Origin: Sphingorhabdus sp. EL138
GTDB lineage: Bacteria > Pseudomonadota > Alphaproteobacteria > Sphingomonadales > Sphingomonadaceae
Reading direction: 5' to 3'
Assembly (NCBI RefSeq): GCF_945882965.1
Contig: NZ_CAMCWY010000017.1
Coordinates: 1 to 60,188 of the forward strand
Length of the DNA stretch: 60,188 nt
Every line of letters begins with the position of its first letter. The stretch's first letter is position 1. Below, piece by piece: positions 1-8,267 of the stretch. The translations under genes were made by a program, and so were the position numbers. Under the pieces are notes generated by a model, which saw only the letters and a list, made by a program, of their open reading frames with translations, ran no database searches and had not been told where the DNA came from.

Positions 1-46
1 GCTCATAACCTGAAGGTCGTAGGTTCAAATCCTACTCCCGCAACCA
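1..46 (+). tRNA. tRNA-fMet (CAU), 3' part only
   Basis: The window opens inside a tRNA. The anticodon loop with CAT is at the very start, then comes the variable loop, a T-arm with GGTTCAAATCC, and the acceptor strand ending CTCCCGCAACCA with an encoded CCA. The AACCTGAAGGTCGTAGG sequence after the anticodon and the CCCGCAA acceptor strand match bacterial initiator tRNAs rather than elongator tRNA-Met or tRNA-Ile2. The 5' half lies outside the window, so the C1-A72 mismatch typical of initiators cannot be checked. Confidence 0.9.
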
Positions 47-86
47 ACAATTTTTCTTACTAAGCGCAGCGAATTAGAAAAATGTT

Positions 87-107
87 GCCCCGGACCCGAT
101 CCGGGGC
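87..107. repeat. GC-rich palindrome (8-bp stem, 5-nt loop)
   Basis: GCCCCGGA and TCCGGGGC form a perfect inverted repeat around CCCGA. Palindromes of this type are dispersed intergenic repeats in many sphingomonad and other alphaproteobacterial genomes (general knowledge). No second copy was noticed in this window. Confidence 0.5.
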
Positions 108-138
108 CCACGCAGTCCAAATAAAAAGCTATAATTCA

Positions 139-161
139 GGTCCCCTCGCGGGGCCTTTTTT
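139..161 (+). terminator. Rho-independent terminator after tRNA-fMet
   Basis: A short CCCC/GGGG stem around TCGC is followed immediately by six T residues. It lies about 95 bases after the tRNA and is oriented to end that transcript. Confidence 0.65.
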
Positions 162-452
162 GTTGCCTGGTGTGGGCCTTGGATTTTAACCCCGTTCAGC
201 CGGAGCCGCGAAGCGGCGGAAACCATGGCGAAGCCACGAAGTCCTACTTTCATAGTTATCCGAAAAGACCTGCATTTTCTCGAACAAAGTTATGTTTTCG
301 AAACGGCGATTCTCGGCACGAAGCCTCGTGCTTTCAAATCCGCCGATTTTATGTCTTATTCCAGTGATGCGGGGGCTGTGTTGAATGGCAAGAATTGGGT
401 GGAATGCGGACTGTCCGTTTTTTCAGACGGAAGTCGGCAACAAGTCGTTCGT
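162..452. other. Intergenic stretch without a recognisable gene
   Basis: Only short reading frames of up to 82 codons cross this region, and none resembles a known protein or has a convincing ribosome site. Two small palindromes are visible: CACGAAGCCTCGTG near 317, and CCGT/ACGG around an A/T-rich loop near 416-432. The second lies just downstream of the minus-strand VOC gene and could be a weak terminator for it. Confidence 0.4.
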
Positions 453-947
453 TCAGCTTCTGACTTGAGATAGGGCGACTCGGTTCCCTTCGCTGTCTTC
501 AAATTCGGCAACAAAACCGGCTTCACCGATATCCTTCTTTTCATAGAGGATTTTTGAGCCGCGCTGCTTCGCGTTTCGCAGAACCACATCGATGTCAGGA
601 ACGTCGAAGTAGATAATTGCGCCGTCTTTCGATGGTTTGTAGGCATCCCCCTTCGCAAGGGCACCGCTAGCACCTGCTGCACCGTCGGCACGCGGGAAAA
701 ATGCCATATCGTAGCCGTCAACTTCTTGCCGCGTAAGTAGGTAGCCAAAGACGCCCTCATAAAAATCTTTAGCCCGGCTCATGTCGTTTACTGGTATTTC
801 GAAATGAAAGACGGGATTGCCCATGGCACGTGCTTCCTGTTTGTTTTGACTCATATTCTGATTTTCGCTCTTAGCGTTGCAAGCGGCCATCATCAACGCA
901 ACAGCGACGATGACGACAAATCTCCAAAGACGTGCAGTCGATCCCAT
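453..947 (-). CDS. VOC (glyoxalase/bleomycin-resistance fold) protein, probable lipoprotein
   Basis: Residues about 45-164 form one vicinal-oxygen-chelate module: it opens with FHFEIPVNDMSRAKDFYEG and closes with FEDSEGNRVALSQ. The family includes metal-dependent lyases, dioxygenases and drug-binding proteins, so the substrate cannot be assigned. With the start at 947 the protein opens MGSTARLWRF, has a hydrophobic stretch and then LMMAAC, which fits a lipoprotein signal with a possible lipobox. That would place it on the periplasmic side of a membrane, which is unusual for this fold. Other starts exist: 1025 adds 26 residues of unlikely sequence, while 857 or 824 would give a plain cytoplasmic VOC protein. 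None has a strong ribosome site. It is divergent from the MFS gene. Fold confident; export and start uncertain. Confidence 0.75.
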   Translation of the reverse strand: MGSTARLWRFVVIVAVALMMAACNAKSENQNMSQNKQEARAMGNPVFHFEIPVNDMSRAKDFYEGVFGYLLTRQEVDGYDMAFFPRADGAAGASGALAKGDAYKPSKDGAIIYFDVPDIDVVLRNAKQRGSKILYEKKDIGEAGFVAEFEDSEGNRVALSQVRS

Positions 948-1161
948 AATCCGCGTATAGATCATCTCATCGAGTGACTCAACGTCCCGAAAAGTTGTCG
1001 TGCGTAGAATGGCAGCGTATTCCATTGATCGCGCCCCACGCTATCCCGTCGGCACGAGCATTAGTTTGAAACTTACTCTTTCGCGCAGCCGCCGCTTTGA
1101 GTAGCCGGAGGCTGCGCAGTGTTAGCTTGCGCCATAGCTCCGACTGAACGATACATAACTT

Positions 1162-2481
1162 ATGCCACGGACTGACCCTTTCCATCTGATTCTGGCTAAC
1201 AATCTGCTGCAGAATATCATCAATTTCACGGTCTGGTTCTCGGTGACTTTCTGGGCTTTTCTGGAAACGCGATCGGTTTTCGTTACAGGGATGGTTGGCG
1301 GCATCTATCTATTTTTGACCGCTACGTTCGCGATCTGGTTTGGCAGCTTGGTGGATCATCACCGTAAGAAGCGGACCATGCTGGCTTCTAGTGCGGGGTC
1401 CTTCCTGCTCTATGCGCTGGCGTTTGCAGCCTATTCACTAACACCGAATAAGGAATTAGTACTGATTGATGGTTTAAGCTTTTGGGGTTTTATCCTTCTT
1501 GTGATGCTAGCCGTGATCTGCGGTAACATCCGTATGATAGCGTTGCCGACGCTGGTAACAGTGCTGATCGACGAAGACAGGCGTGACAAAGCTAGTGGGT
1601 TGGTTGGCATGGTAAACGGGATGGGGTTCCTGCTAACCTCAGGCATCAGCGGCTTTCTCGTCGCATGGGACGGAATTCGCGGCACGCTGGTGCTGGCGAT
1701 CATTTTCACCGCACTTACTTTCCTCCATCTCTTCACAGTGCACATTGATGAGCCGGAGCCGTCCTCATCCGTGCCGGGCGAGCTCAAGGAGGTTGATCTC
1801 AAGGGAACCGTACGTGTAATCAAAGCAGTGCCTGGACTGGTTGCGCTGATCCTGTTCTCGACTTTTAACAATCTTCTCGGCGGCGTGTTTATGGCGTTGA
1901 TGGACGCCTATGGTCTGTCACTCATGGAAGTGCAGGAATGGGGCCTCCTCTGGGCATTCGCCTCCAGTGCTTTCATCGTCAGCGGGCTGGTGATCGCAAA
2001 GATCGGTTTAGGTAAAAACCCGTTACGCACGCTGCTGCTGGCAAACCTGATCACTTGGGCCGTAGCGTCTATATTCACGATCCAGTCGTCGATTTTGCTT
2101 CTCGTTGCGGGCAGCGTGATTTGGATGTTCTTTGGCCCATATGCCGAAGCAGCCGAACAAACGACGCTTCAAAAGGTGGTGCCTTACGACCGGCAGGGAC
2201 GGGTATTTGGTTTCGCGCAATCAGTTGAACAGTCTGCTGCACCTTTGACCGCATTTCTGATCGGCCCCCTCACGCAGTTTCTGGCGATCCCGTTTATGAC
2301 GAATGGGGCTGGCGCCGAAGCGATTGGCCATTGGTTCGGCACCGGCCCTGATCGGGGCATGGCTTTGGTTTTCACAGCAACCGGCATGCTCGGCGTCATG
2401 CTGACGCTGCTCGCGCTGGGTTCGCGATCATATCGCCAGCTTTCAGGCGCATATGCAGGCGTAGAGATTAAGTCCACCTAA
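1162..2481 (+). CDS. MFS transporter
   Basis: A 439-residue inner-membrane permease with about 12 hydrophobic segments. The loop after the second helix reads GSLVDHHRKKRTM, a good match to the major-facilitator motif A (GxLaDrxGrk). Length and topology are normal for drug or metabolite exporters, but nothing identifies the substrate. It stands alone on the plus strand and is followed by a decayed gene. The third helix pair and the C-terminal half (VTATGMLGVMLTLLALG) are intact, so the gene looks functional. Confidence 0.85.
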   Translation: MPRTDPFHLILANNLLQNIINFTVWFSVTFWAFLETRSVFVTGMVGGIYLFLTATFAIWFGSLVDHHRKKRTMLASSAGSFLLYALAFAAYSLTPNKELVLIDGLSFWGFILLVMLAVICGNIRMIALPTLVTVLIDEDRRDKASGLVGMVNGMGFLLTSGISGFLVAWDGIRGTLVLAIIFTALTFLHLFTVHIDEPEPSSSVPGELKEVDLKGTVRVIKAVPGLVALILFSTFNNLLGGVFMALMDAYGLSLMEVQEWGLLWAFASSAFIVSGLVIAKIGLGKNPLRTLLLANLITWAVASIFTIQSSILLLVAGSVIWMFFGPYAEAAEQTTLQKVVPYDRQGRVFGFAQSVEQSAAPLTAFLIGPLTQFLAIPFMTNGAGAEAIGHWFGTGPDRGMALVFTATGMLGVMLTLLALGSRSYRQLSGAYAGVEIKST

Positions 2482-2656
2482 TAAAGACGCAGTGGCGATC
2501 CCCAAAGAATAGGCACCGGCCGGTGGTCGGCCAAAGCTGAATGTAGTCCTGTTTCAGCTTGGTGGATCCAGCTGGGGAACGGCGGCTTATGGGTCGTGTC
2601 CGGTCAGTCCGCTTCGGCTAACAATTGTCTGAAAGGCGATGCTCGATGCAGCGTAA

Positions 2657-2866
2657 AACCGTTATCAAGGCATCGGCCTGTTCCGACGGCTGTTCAACCT
2701 GGTTGAAGCGCGCGCTCGTGCCACGCCCGAACCGCGGCTTTGGGTGCATGCCAACTTGTTGGCGCAATCTGCCTTTGCCGCTGTTGGCTTTTCCATTACG
2801 GAACATCCGGTCGTGCCGATTGGCGATGAGGATTTTAAACCGGCTTATATGGGAAAGCCGCTATAA
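2657..2866 (+). pseudogene. GNAT acetyltransferase, C-terminal remnant
   Basis: In the frame that starts just after a TAA at 2654, about 69 codons read through to a TAA at 2864. They include GIGLFRRLFNLVEARARATP, LWVHANLLAQSAFAAVGF and IGDEDFKPAYMGKPL. The run of a glycine-rich turn plus helix, then a strand and helix with AFAAVGF, then a C-terminal PxAYMxKPL, is typical of the last third of small GNAT-fold N-acetyltransferases. The upstream part of the domain is not present in any frame and there is no start codon, so this is a 5'-truncated relic. Family assignment is by recognition only. Confidence 0.6.
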
Positions 2867-2918
2867 GCTGCGCCGCCCTACCCCTACCACCACCATCTCC
2901 TTCAAAGCACAGCATTTC

Positions 2919-2947
2919 TTGACAAAGCGCCACATTTGCCCGCATGT
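2919..2947 (+). promoter_or_regulatory. Candidate sigma-70 type promoter for yjgN homologue
   Basis: A consensus -35 hexamer TTGACA lies at 2919-2924. The best -10 candidates, around GCATGT or ATGTCT at 17 to 19 bases spacing, are weak. It is about 30 bases upstream of the start at 2979. Confidence 0.35.
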
Positions 2948-2978
2948 CTAGCGCATCGAATACGGGGGTCGCATATCC

Positions 2979-4067
2979 ATGAACGACGAGCCATTACAAC
3001 CGCATAGCGCCTTTCGTTTCCACGGAAGCTGGCAAGAATTTGCGCGCATTGCCTTTCCCAATTTGTTGCTGACCATTGTCACGCTTGGCATTTACCGTTT
3101 TTGGGCGACGACGCGTGAGCGGGAATATTTGTGGGGCAAGACCGAATTCATTGACGAACGTCTGGAGTGGACGGGTCGCGGGATTGAGCTTTTTGTTGGA
3201 TTTGTCTTCGCGTTTTTGCTCATCGGCTTGCCGTTCATTGTCATTCAGTTGGTGTCACAGGGCCTGATTTTTCAGGGCGCGCCAGTGTTGGCTGGCCTGT
3301 TGACGTTCGCGATGTTTCTGTCTTTATTCTACCTCACGGGCGTCGCTTATTTCCGCGCCCTGCGCTACCGCCTGAGCCGCACATATTGGCGCGGTATTCG
3401 TGGCGGCAGCGATGACCCCGGTTTCCAATATGGGCTAGCCTATATGTGGAAAACCGTCCTTGGCTGGTTGCCAATATTCTTGATGGTGCCATGGGCGATG
3501 ATATCCTTGTGGAATGACCGGTGGAACGCCATGAGCTTTGGCCCGCACCGTTTCAACGCAAATGCGGAGTGGACGCCGCTGATGAAGCGGTATTTATTAT
3601 TCTATCTCGTGCCGTTTGTCATTTTGATCGGGGGCGCGATTCTAGGGTTTAGCATGGCGGCATCGGGCGACATGGCCGACGTTTTGGGCGGTACGGGCAT
3701 GGCGATTGGCGCTATCGTCGCCATTGTTGCGCTGCTGTCGGGTTACCTCATCATCCCGCTCGTCGCGTTGATATTCTATAGCAAATATTTCCGCTTGGCG
3801 GTTGGTGGCTTGCGGTTGCACACGCTGGAATTCGAATTTCGCGCGCGCGCTGTGGACTGGGTGCTGTTCTTCTTGGCCAACATGGTCATCATCATCTGCA
3901 CCTTGGGCATCGGCTATATCTTCATGCCTTATCGCAACTGGAAATTCTTGTTCGACCATATGGAAGCCTATGGCGAGATCAATGTTAACGAGCTGACCCA
4001 GTCCGAAACGGTCGTGACAAAACATGGCGAAGGCTTGCTTGATGCCTTTGATGTGGGGGCAATCTAA
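2979..4067 (+). CDS. YjgN/DUF898 family membrane protein
   Basis: A 362-residue polytopic inner-membrane protein. The start FRFHGSWQEFARIAFPNLLL followed by TLGIYRFWATTREREYLW is diagnostic of the DUF898 (YjgN) family, and a second repeat of the same theme ends in LGIGYIFMPYRNWKF near residue 305. The biochemical role of the family is not established. The stop is three bases before the M48 peptidase start, so the two are probably cotranscribed and may act together at the membrane, a pairing common in proteobacteria. No internal disruptions are seen. Confidence 0.88.
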   Translation: MNDEPLQPHSAFRFHGSWQEFARIAFPNLLLTIVTLGIYRFWATTREREYLWGKTEFIDERLEWTGRGIELFVGFVFAFLLIGLPFIVIQLVSQGLIFQGAPVLAGLLTFAMFLSLFYLTGVAYFRALRYRLSRTYWRGIRGGSDDPGFQYGLAYMWKTVLGWLPIFLMVPWAMISLWNDRWNAMSFGPHRFNANAEWTPLMKRYLLFYLVPFVILIGGAILGFSMAASGDMADVLGGTGMAIGAIVAIVALLSGYLIIPLVALIFYSKYFRLAVGGLRLHTLEFEFRARAVDWVLFFLANMVIIICTLGIGYIFMPYRNWKFLFDHMEAYGEINVNELTQSETVVTKHGEGLLDAFDVGAI

Positions 4068-4070
4068 ACG

Positions 4071-5159
4071 ATGTCCGCTTTCTTCGACGCTGTGCATTAT
4101 GACGGCCAAAGCGCCGTTAAGCGCACGGTGGAGGTGCAGGTCATTGGTCAGCAATTTTATTTGTTGGAGACTGAACGGCGCAGTGGCCCTTTTGCCTTTG
4201 CCGACGTCGCATATGTGACAAAGCAGGGTGAGGCCGATGTCTATGGCCTTGATGGTCGCGATGGCTGGCGGCTGACGCTGTCGGGGCCAGTGCCGTCGGA
4301 ACTGACCGCTTTGCTGCCTGCGCCGCGTAAATATGGCGGATGGGTGGACCGGCTTGGGCTGGGCAAGGCCGCAATTGCCTTCACCTTGACCAGCGCAGCG
4401 GCGATTGCGGTTGTGTTGTTCAGCCCCCAATGGCTGGCGCCGTTGATCCCCGATAGTGTGGACGACAGGCTGGGTGACGCATTGGTTGGGGATTTTGGTG
4501 GGCGCTTTTGCCATATGCCAGCGGGGGACGCGGCGTTGAACAAGCTGGTGGCATCGCTTGACGATGCACCGCAAGATTTGCGGGTGGAGGTGGCCAATAT
4601 CGACATGCTGAACGCGGTGGCCTTGCCCGGCGGCAATGTCATATTGTTCGATGGTCTGTTGAAACAAGCGCGCACGCCCGATGAAGTTGCAGGCGTCTTG
4701 GCCCATGAAATCGGCCATGTGCGGCAAAAACATGTGATGCAGGCGCTGCTGCGGCAAATGGGCCTTGCGGTAGTGCTGGGCGGTGTGGATGATAATAGCG
4801 GCGCTGTGGTCAACAATATTCTCGCGATGAGCTATAGCCGCAATGCCGAGGCGGAGGCCGATGCACATTCCATGAAGGTGATGGGCAACGCCAATATCTC
4901 GCCTGTGGGCACGGCGTCCTTCTTTGACCGTCTGTCCCGGTTAGACGGCAGCGCAGGGACGTTGAAAGACAATGCGGGAATTACGGGCTATCTCTCCAGC
5001 CACCCGCTTTCCGTGGCGCGCAAAGACGCGTTTGAAAAAAGCATCGTCAAAGGCAAAAACTACAAGCCAGCGCTGACGCCAGCGGAGTGGACCGAGCTGA
5101 AAACCATGTGCACGCAAGACCGAAAGGTAAAATCGGGCTTGGGCTTTGATTTTAATTAG
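4071..5159 (+). CDS. M48 family zinc metallopeptidase
   Basis: 362 residues. An N-terminal beta-rich domain (about 1-90) is followed by one membrane segment (about 99-121) and an M48 peptidase domain. The zinc site HEIGH is at residues 212-216, inside VAGVLAHEIGHVRQKHVMQA. The downstream SRNAEAEADAHSM supplies the third zinc ligand (Glu). One helix plus a large soluble domain suggests a membrane-anchored protease facing the periplasm, similar to HtpX/BepA relatives in outer-membrane quality control, but the substrate is unknown. It follows the yjgN homologue by three bases. Confidence 0.88.
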   Translation: MSAFFDAVHYDGQSAVKRTVEVQVIGQQFYLLETERRSGPFAFADVAYVTKQGEADVYGLDGRDGWRLTLSGPVPSELTALLPAPRKYGGWVDRLGLGKAAIAFTLTSAAAIAVVLFSPQWLAPLIPDSVDDRLGDALVGDFGGRFCHMPAGDAALNKLVASLDDAPQDLRVEVANIDMLNAVALPGGNVILFDGLLKQARTPDEVAGVLAHEIGHVRQKHVMQALLRQMGLAVVLGGVDDNSGAVVNNILAMSYSRNAEAEADAHSMKVMGNANISPVGTASFFDRLSRLDGSAGTLKDNAGITGYLSSHPLSVARKDAFEKSIVKGKNYKPALTPAEWTELKTMCTQDRKVKSGLGFDFN

Positions 5160-5217
5160 CGATCACGTTACACCAAGGGCAATTGCCCACCGCCGCATTC
5201 GATAAGGAAATCCCGAC

Positions 5218-5415
5218 ATGTTCAACCGCCTGTTTGTCGATCATCCCAAAAGCGTCGATGAAAATTAAGGTGAACATTTCCGCGTCGCAAGCCGCTTTGG
5301 CTTTACGATGATTTGGGGCGGGATGAAGACGCTGGTGCATGCGGTTATCCCCGGCCTATGCATCACATCGGGCAGCGATACGGTGAAGCGGTTGAACCAT
5401 ATCATGGTCGCGCCG
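5218..5415 (+). pseudogene. DUF6356 family protein, interrupted by an in-frame stop
   Basis: ATG at 5218 opens MFNRLFVDHPKSVDEN, then TAA at 5266-5268, then GEHFRVASRFGFTMIWGGMK and TLVHAVIPGLCITSGSDTVK in the same frame. Small sphingomonad proteins of this family, about 75-80 residues long, read SVGETYGEHF at this point, so the TAA replaces a tyrosine codon (one base change). The family's own stop codon is also missing: the frame runs on into the downstream alpha/beta hydrolase. The family has no known function; one hydrophobic helix suggests a membrane protein. This may be a real nonsense mutation or a sequencing error at one base. Confidence 0.65.
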
Positions 5416-6210
5416 CCTAAAGGGGCAGGATGTGACGCAAATGATGACCGTCGACTGGGTGATCTGACGCTGCCTGAACACCCCGCTCAGTTTGTCACGC
5501 GCGCCGATGGCGTTCGCTTGGCCTATCGGCATTTGCCGGGGTGTGGGCCGACTTTGGTTTTCTTGCCCGGTTATAAATCCGATATGCAAGGCGGCAAGGC
5601 GCAGGCACTGGCGGCATGGGCGGCGGACAAAGGCGTGGCTTTGCTGCGTTTGGATTATTCCGGCTGCGGTGAGAGCGCGGGCGTATTTGAGGATGGCACG
5701 CTTGATATCTGGCGCGATGATGTTCTGGCGGTGCTGGCCGAGGCGAACATTGGGCCTATTATCTTGATTGGTTCGTCGATGGGCGGGTGGCTCATGCTGT
5801 TGGTGGCCGAGGCGCTGGGCGATCAAGTCACCGCGATGGTCGGCATTGCTGCGGCCCCCGATTTTACCGATTGGGATTTTGACGACGCTGATCGCGCGAC
5901 CATCGCCGCCACCGGGCGCATCGAACGCCCCAGCGATTATGGCTATGACCCGGTGGTGATCACGAAGGGTTTTTGGCAATCGGGGCAAAGCAACCTGCTG
6001 CTAAACGGCGCGGTCGGCATTGATTGCCCCGTGCGGTTGATCCACGGGCAATGCGACCCCGATGTGCCGTGGGAGACGTCTGTTAAGCTCGCGCGCGCGC
6101 TTCGTTCATCCGATGTGCAGACGATGTTGTTAAAGGATGGCGATCACCGGCTTTCACGGGATCAGGATATTGCTGTGCTGATCGATGTTGTCACAAAGCT
6201 GGCCTGCTGA
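5308..6210 (+). CDS. Alpha/beta hydrolase, N-terminus merged with DUF6356 remnant
   Basis: The hydrolase fold starts near position 5470 (LTLPEHPAQFVTRADG). It has the oxyanion segment LVFLPGYKSDMQGGKA, a nucleophile elbow GSSMGGW, an acid after IHGQCDPDVPWE and a catalytic His in KDGDHRLS. Such enzymes act on carboxyl esters, peptides or haloacids; the substrate is unknown. The only in-frame ATG codons (5308, 5323, 5404) lie inside the DUF6356 remnant. The protein as now encoded would therefore carry 35 to 60 extra residues, or start at a non-ATG codon. The best local ribosome-like site, GGGGCGGG, precedes 5323. The TPR gene follows after 17 bases. The hydrolase call is firm; the start is not. 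Confidence 0.8.
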   Translation: MIWGGMKTLVHAVIPGLCITSGSDTVKRLNHIMVAPPKGAGCDANDDRRLGDLTLPEHPAQFVTRADGVRLAYRHLPGCGPTLVFLPGYKSDMQGGKAQALAAWAADKGVALLRLDYSGCGESAGVFEDGTLDIWRDDVLAVLAEANIGPIILIGSSMGGWLMLLVAEALGDQVTAMVGIAAAPDFTDWDFDDADRATIAATGRIERPSDYGYDPVVITKGFWQSGQSNLLLNGAVGIDCPVRLIHGQCDPDVPWETSVKLARALRSSDVQTMLLKDGDHRLSRDQDIAVLIDVVTKLAC

Positions 6211-6227
6211 ACTGTTCCGGAGCGTCC

Positions 6228-7013
6228 ATGCTGCATTTCCTTCCATTCCTACTGCAACTGTCCGCGCCTGCCGCTGCGCAACCGCTCCCGACATTGGACG
6301 AGGTGCGGTTCACCGAATGCCTGACGCTTGCCGGCAAAGACCCCGCTTCGGCGATATCCAGCGCCAGCCTATGGGCGCAACAAAATGGCGGTTATCTTGC
6401 GCGCGCCTGCCATGGCTTTGCGCTGGCGACCGATTTCAAATTTGACTTGGCATTGCCGATGCTGACTGAGGCAGCGACATTGGCCGAGGCAAAAGGCGAC
6501 CCCCGCGCCGCGCGGTTTTGGGCACAAGCGGGTAATGCGGCCATCGCGGCGGGGCAGGCCGAGGTCGCTATCGACGCGCTCGGCAAAGCGCTGGCGTCTA
6601 AAACCCTTGATAACAACGCGCGCGCCGATAGCGAAGTTGACCGCGCGCGGGCATTTGTGGCCTTGGGCAAAAGCGCCGATGGTGAGGCCGCCTTGGCAAC
6701 CGCGCGGCAGTTGGCACCCGAAAATGGCGCGGCATGGTTGCTGTCGGCAACCCTGGCCCGGCGATTGAACAAATTGCCCGATGCGCTGGCCTTCATTCAA
6801 ACCTCGGCTGCGTTGCTGCCCAGCGATCCGGCAGTGGCGTTGGAGGCGGGCAATATCGCCATCGCCGCAGGGGACGACAACACTGCGCGCGCGCAATGGG
6901 AACAGGTCATCAGAATCGCACCCAATAGTCGGCAAGCCGTGACTGCAACGGCACAGCTTGCGGCTTTAGCGGCGGCGACACCTGCACCCAAGGATGAGGC
7001 GCAATCCAGATAA
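6228..7013 (+). CDS. Exported tetratricopeptide repeat protein
   Basis: 261 residues. The N-terminus MLHFLPFLLQLSAPAAAQP fits a signal peptide cleaved after AAAQ. The rest is helical with degenerate TPR units, for example RFWAQAGNAAIAAGQAEVAI, AWLLSATLARRLNKLPDALA and AVALEAGNIAIAAGDDNTAR. TPR proteins are scaffolds, so a specific function cannot be given. A ribosome site CCGGAG lies eight bases before ATG. It sits between the hydrolase and the glyoxalase genes. It could be confused with CpoB of the Tol system, but lacks the N-terminal coiled coil. Confidence 0.8.
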   Translation: MLHFLPFLLQLSAPAAAQPLPTLDEVRFTECLTLAGKDPASAISSASLWAQQNGGYLARACHGFALATDFKFDLALPMLTEAATLAEAKGDPRAARFWAQAGNAAIAAGQAEVAIDALGKALASKTLDNNARADSEVDRARAFVALGKSADGEAALATARQLAPENGAAWLLSATLARRLNKLPDALAFIQTSAALLPSDPAVALEAGNIAIAAGDDNTARAQWEQVIRIAPNSRQAVTATAQLAALAAATPAPKDEAQSR

Positions 7014-7097
7014 GTGCGCGCCGCCCTCGCGTGCGTGGACAGCGGCCAAGGTTAATGGCATTGACGGAAACAACGCGCTTTTGTGAATGGAATGAAA

Positions 7098-7538
7098 ATG
7101 CCGACAACCTATCTGCACAGCATGATCCGGGTCACTGACCCCGACGCGACGGTGGCTTTTTTCAAGCTGATCGGGCTGGAGGAAGTACGCCGCTTTGACA
7201 GTGACGCAGGCCGCTTCACACTTATCTTTTTGGCGGCACCGGGGCAGGCAGGCCTTGCCGAGGTGGAGTTGACGCACAACTGGCCGCCGGCGGATGGCAG
7301 CACGCCGGAGGCGTATTACGGCGGACGCAATTTTGGCCATCTGGCCTATCGCGTAGACGACATTTACGCGACCTGTCAGCGGCTGATGGATGCAGGGGTG
7401 ACGATCAACCGCCCGCCGCGCGACGGGCATATGGCCTTTGTACGGACCCCTGACGGCATTTCTATTGAGCTGCTGCAAGACGGTAATCTTGCCCCTGCGG
7501 AACCATGGGCGAGTATGCCTAATATAGGGGCGTGGTGA
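7098..7538 (+). CDS. gloA: Glyoxalase I-like lactoylglutathione lyase
   Basis: A single-module VOC protein of about 146 residues. The four metal ligands of GloA can be placed: His in YLHSMIRV, Glu in AEVELTHN, His in NFGHLAYRV and Glu in ISIELLQD. The enzyme isomerises the methylglyoxal-glutathione hemithioacetal to S-lactoylglutathione. The next gene, gloB, overlaps its end and would hydrolyse that product, which strongly supports the assignment. In-frame starts are GTG 7083, ATG 7092 and ATG 7098; the last is best spaced from GGAATG. Compared with Escherichia coli GloA, it has a longer loop around WPPADGSTPEAYYGG. Confidence 0.88.
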   Translation: MPTTYLHSMIRVTDPDATVAFFKLIGLEEVRRFDSDAGRFTLIFLAAPGQAGLAEVELTHNWPPADGSTPEAYYGGRNFGHLAYRVDDIYATCQRLMDAGVTINRPPRDGHMAFVRTPDGISIELLQDGNLAPAEPWASMPNIGAW

Positions 7539-8263
7539 ATATGCTTGAGATCGTGCGGATCCCTGTGCTGTCGGACAATTATGTCTGGCTGGTGCATGCG
7601 GCGCAAAGCGGGGAGACTCTCGTGGTCGATCCGGCGGTAGCAGCGCCTGTCTTGGCGGCGGCCGAGGCGCGTGGGTGGACGATCACGCAGATATGGAACA
7701 CCCATTGGCATCCCGACCATGTCGGCGGCAATGCCGAGATTAAGGCCGCGACGGGATGCGTCATCACGGGGCCGGCGGGCGAAGCCGAGCGGATACCGAC
7801 GCTGGATAGGCATGTGCGCGGCGGGGATGTCGTGCAGTTAGGCGACCTGCGCGCGACCGTGATCGATGTGCCCGCCCATACCGCTGGACATATCGCTTAT
7901 CATTTCGCCACCGAGCACGCCGCCTTTGTTGGCGACACCCTGTTCGCGATGGGATGTGGCCGATTGTTCGAAGGCACCGCAGCGCAAATGTATGATAATA
8001 TGCGCAAGTTGGAGACTTTGGGCGACGATACCGCGATTTATTGCGCGCATGAATATACGCTCAGTAACGCCCGCTTTGCGGTGACGGTCGAGCCGGACAA
8101 TGCCGAGCTTGCCGTGCGGTTGGCCGATGTCATTGCCTTGCGCGAACGGGGTGAGGCGACGGTGCCAACGACGATTGCGCTGGAACGTGCAACCAACCCG
8201 TTCATGCGCGCCGCGTCGGTTGAGGAGCTCGCCACACGCCGCGCCGCCAAGGACGCGGCCTAA
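7532..8263 (+). CDS. gloB: Hydroxyacylglutathione hydrolase (glyoxalase II)
   Basis: A 243-residue metallo-beta-lactamase fold enzyme. The binuclear metal motif is THWHPDHVGG, with further ligands in PAHTAGHIAYH, FVGDTLFAMGCGRLFEGT and YCAHEYTLSN. This pattern, including GCGRLFEGT and the C-terminal substrate-binding helix region, is specific to glyoxalase II. It hydrolyses S-lactoylglutathione to D-lactate and glutathione. The first ATG may be a GTG at 7532 overlapping the end of gloA, or ATG 7541 (MLEIVRIPVL). Together with gloA it forms a complete methylglyoxal detoxification pair in two overlapping genes. The stop is four bases from the convergent dnaE2 stop. Confidence 0.93.
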   Translation: MVNMLEIVRIPVLSDNYVWLVHAAQSGETLVVDPAVAAPVLAAAEARGWTITQIWNTHWHPDHVGGNAEIKAATGCVITGPAGEAERIPTLDRHVRGGDVVQLGDLRATVIDVPAHTAGHIAYHFATEHAAFVGDTLFAMGCGRLFEGTAAQMYDNMRKLETLGDDTAIYCAHEYTLSNARFAVTVEPDNAELAVRLADVIALRERGEATVPTTIALERATNPFMRAASVEELATRRAAKDAA

Positions 8264-8267
8264 GGTT

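Larger units (their letters stand above)
2482..2978. other. Intergenic stretch with a gene relic
   Basis: About 500 bases separate the MFS gene from the yjgN homologue. The middle holds a GNAT remnant (see 2657-2866). The last 60 bases hold a candidate promoter. Nothing recognisable lies in 2482-2655. Confidence 0.5.

Noticed and set aside
3642-4868. Long minus-strand reading frame of 408 codons
   Set aside because: It is exactly antisense to the yjgN and M48 genes, has no recognisable domain, and is rich in His/Gln/Arg, as expected for a GC-rich shadow frame.
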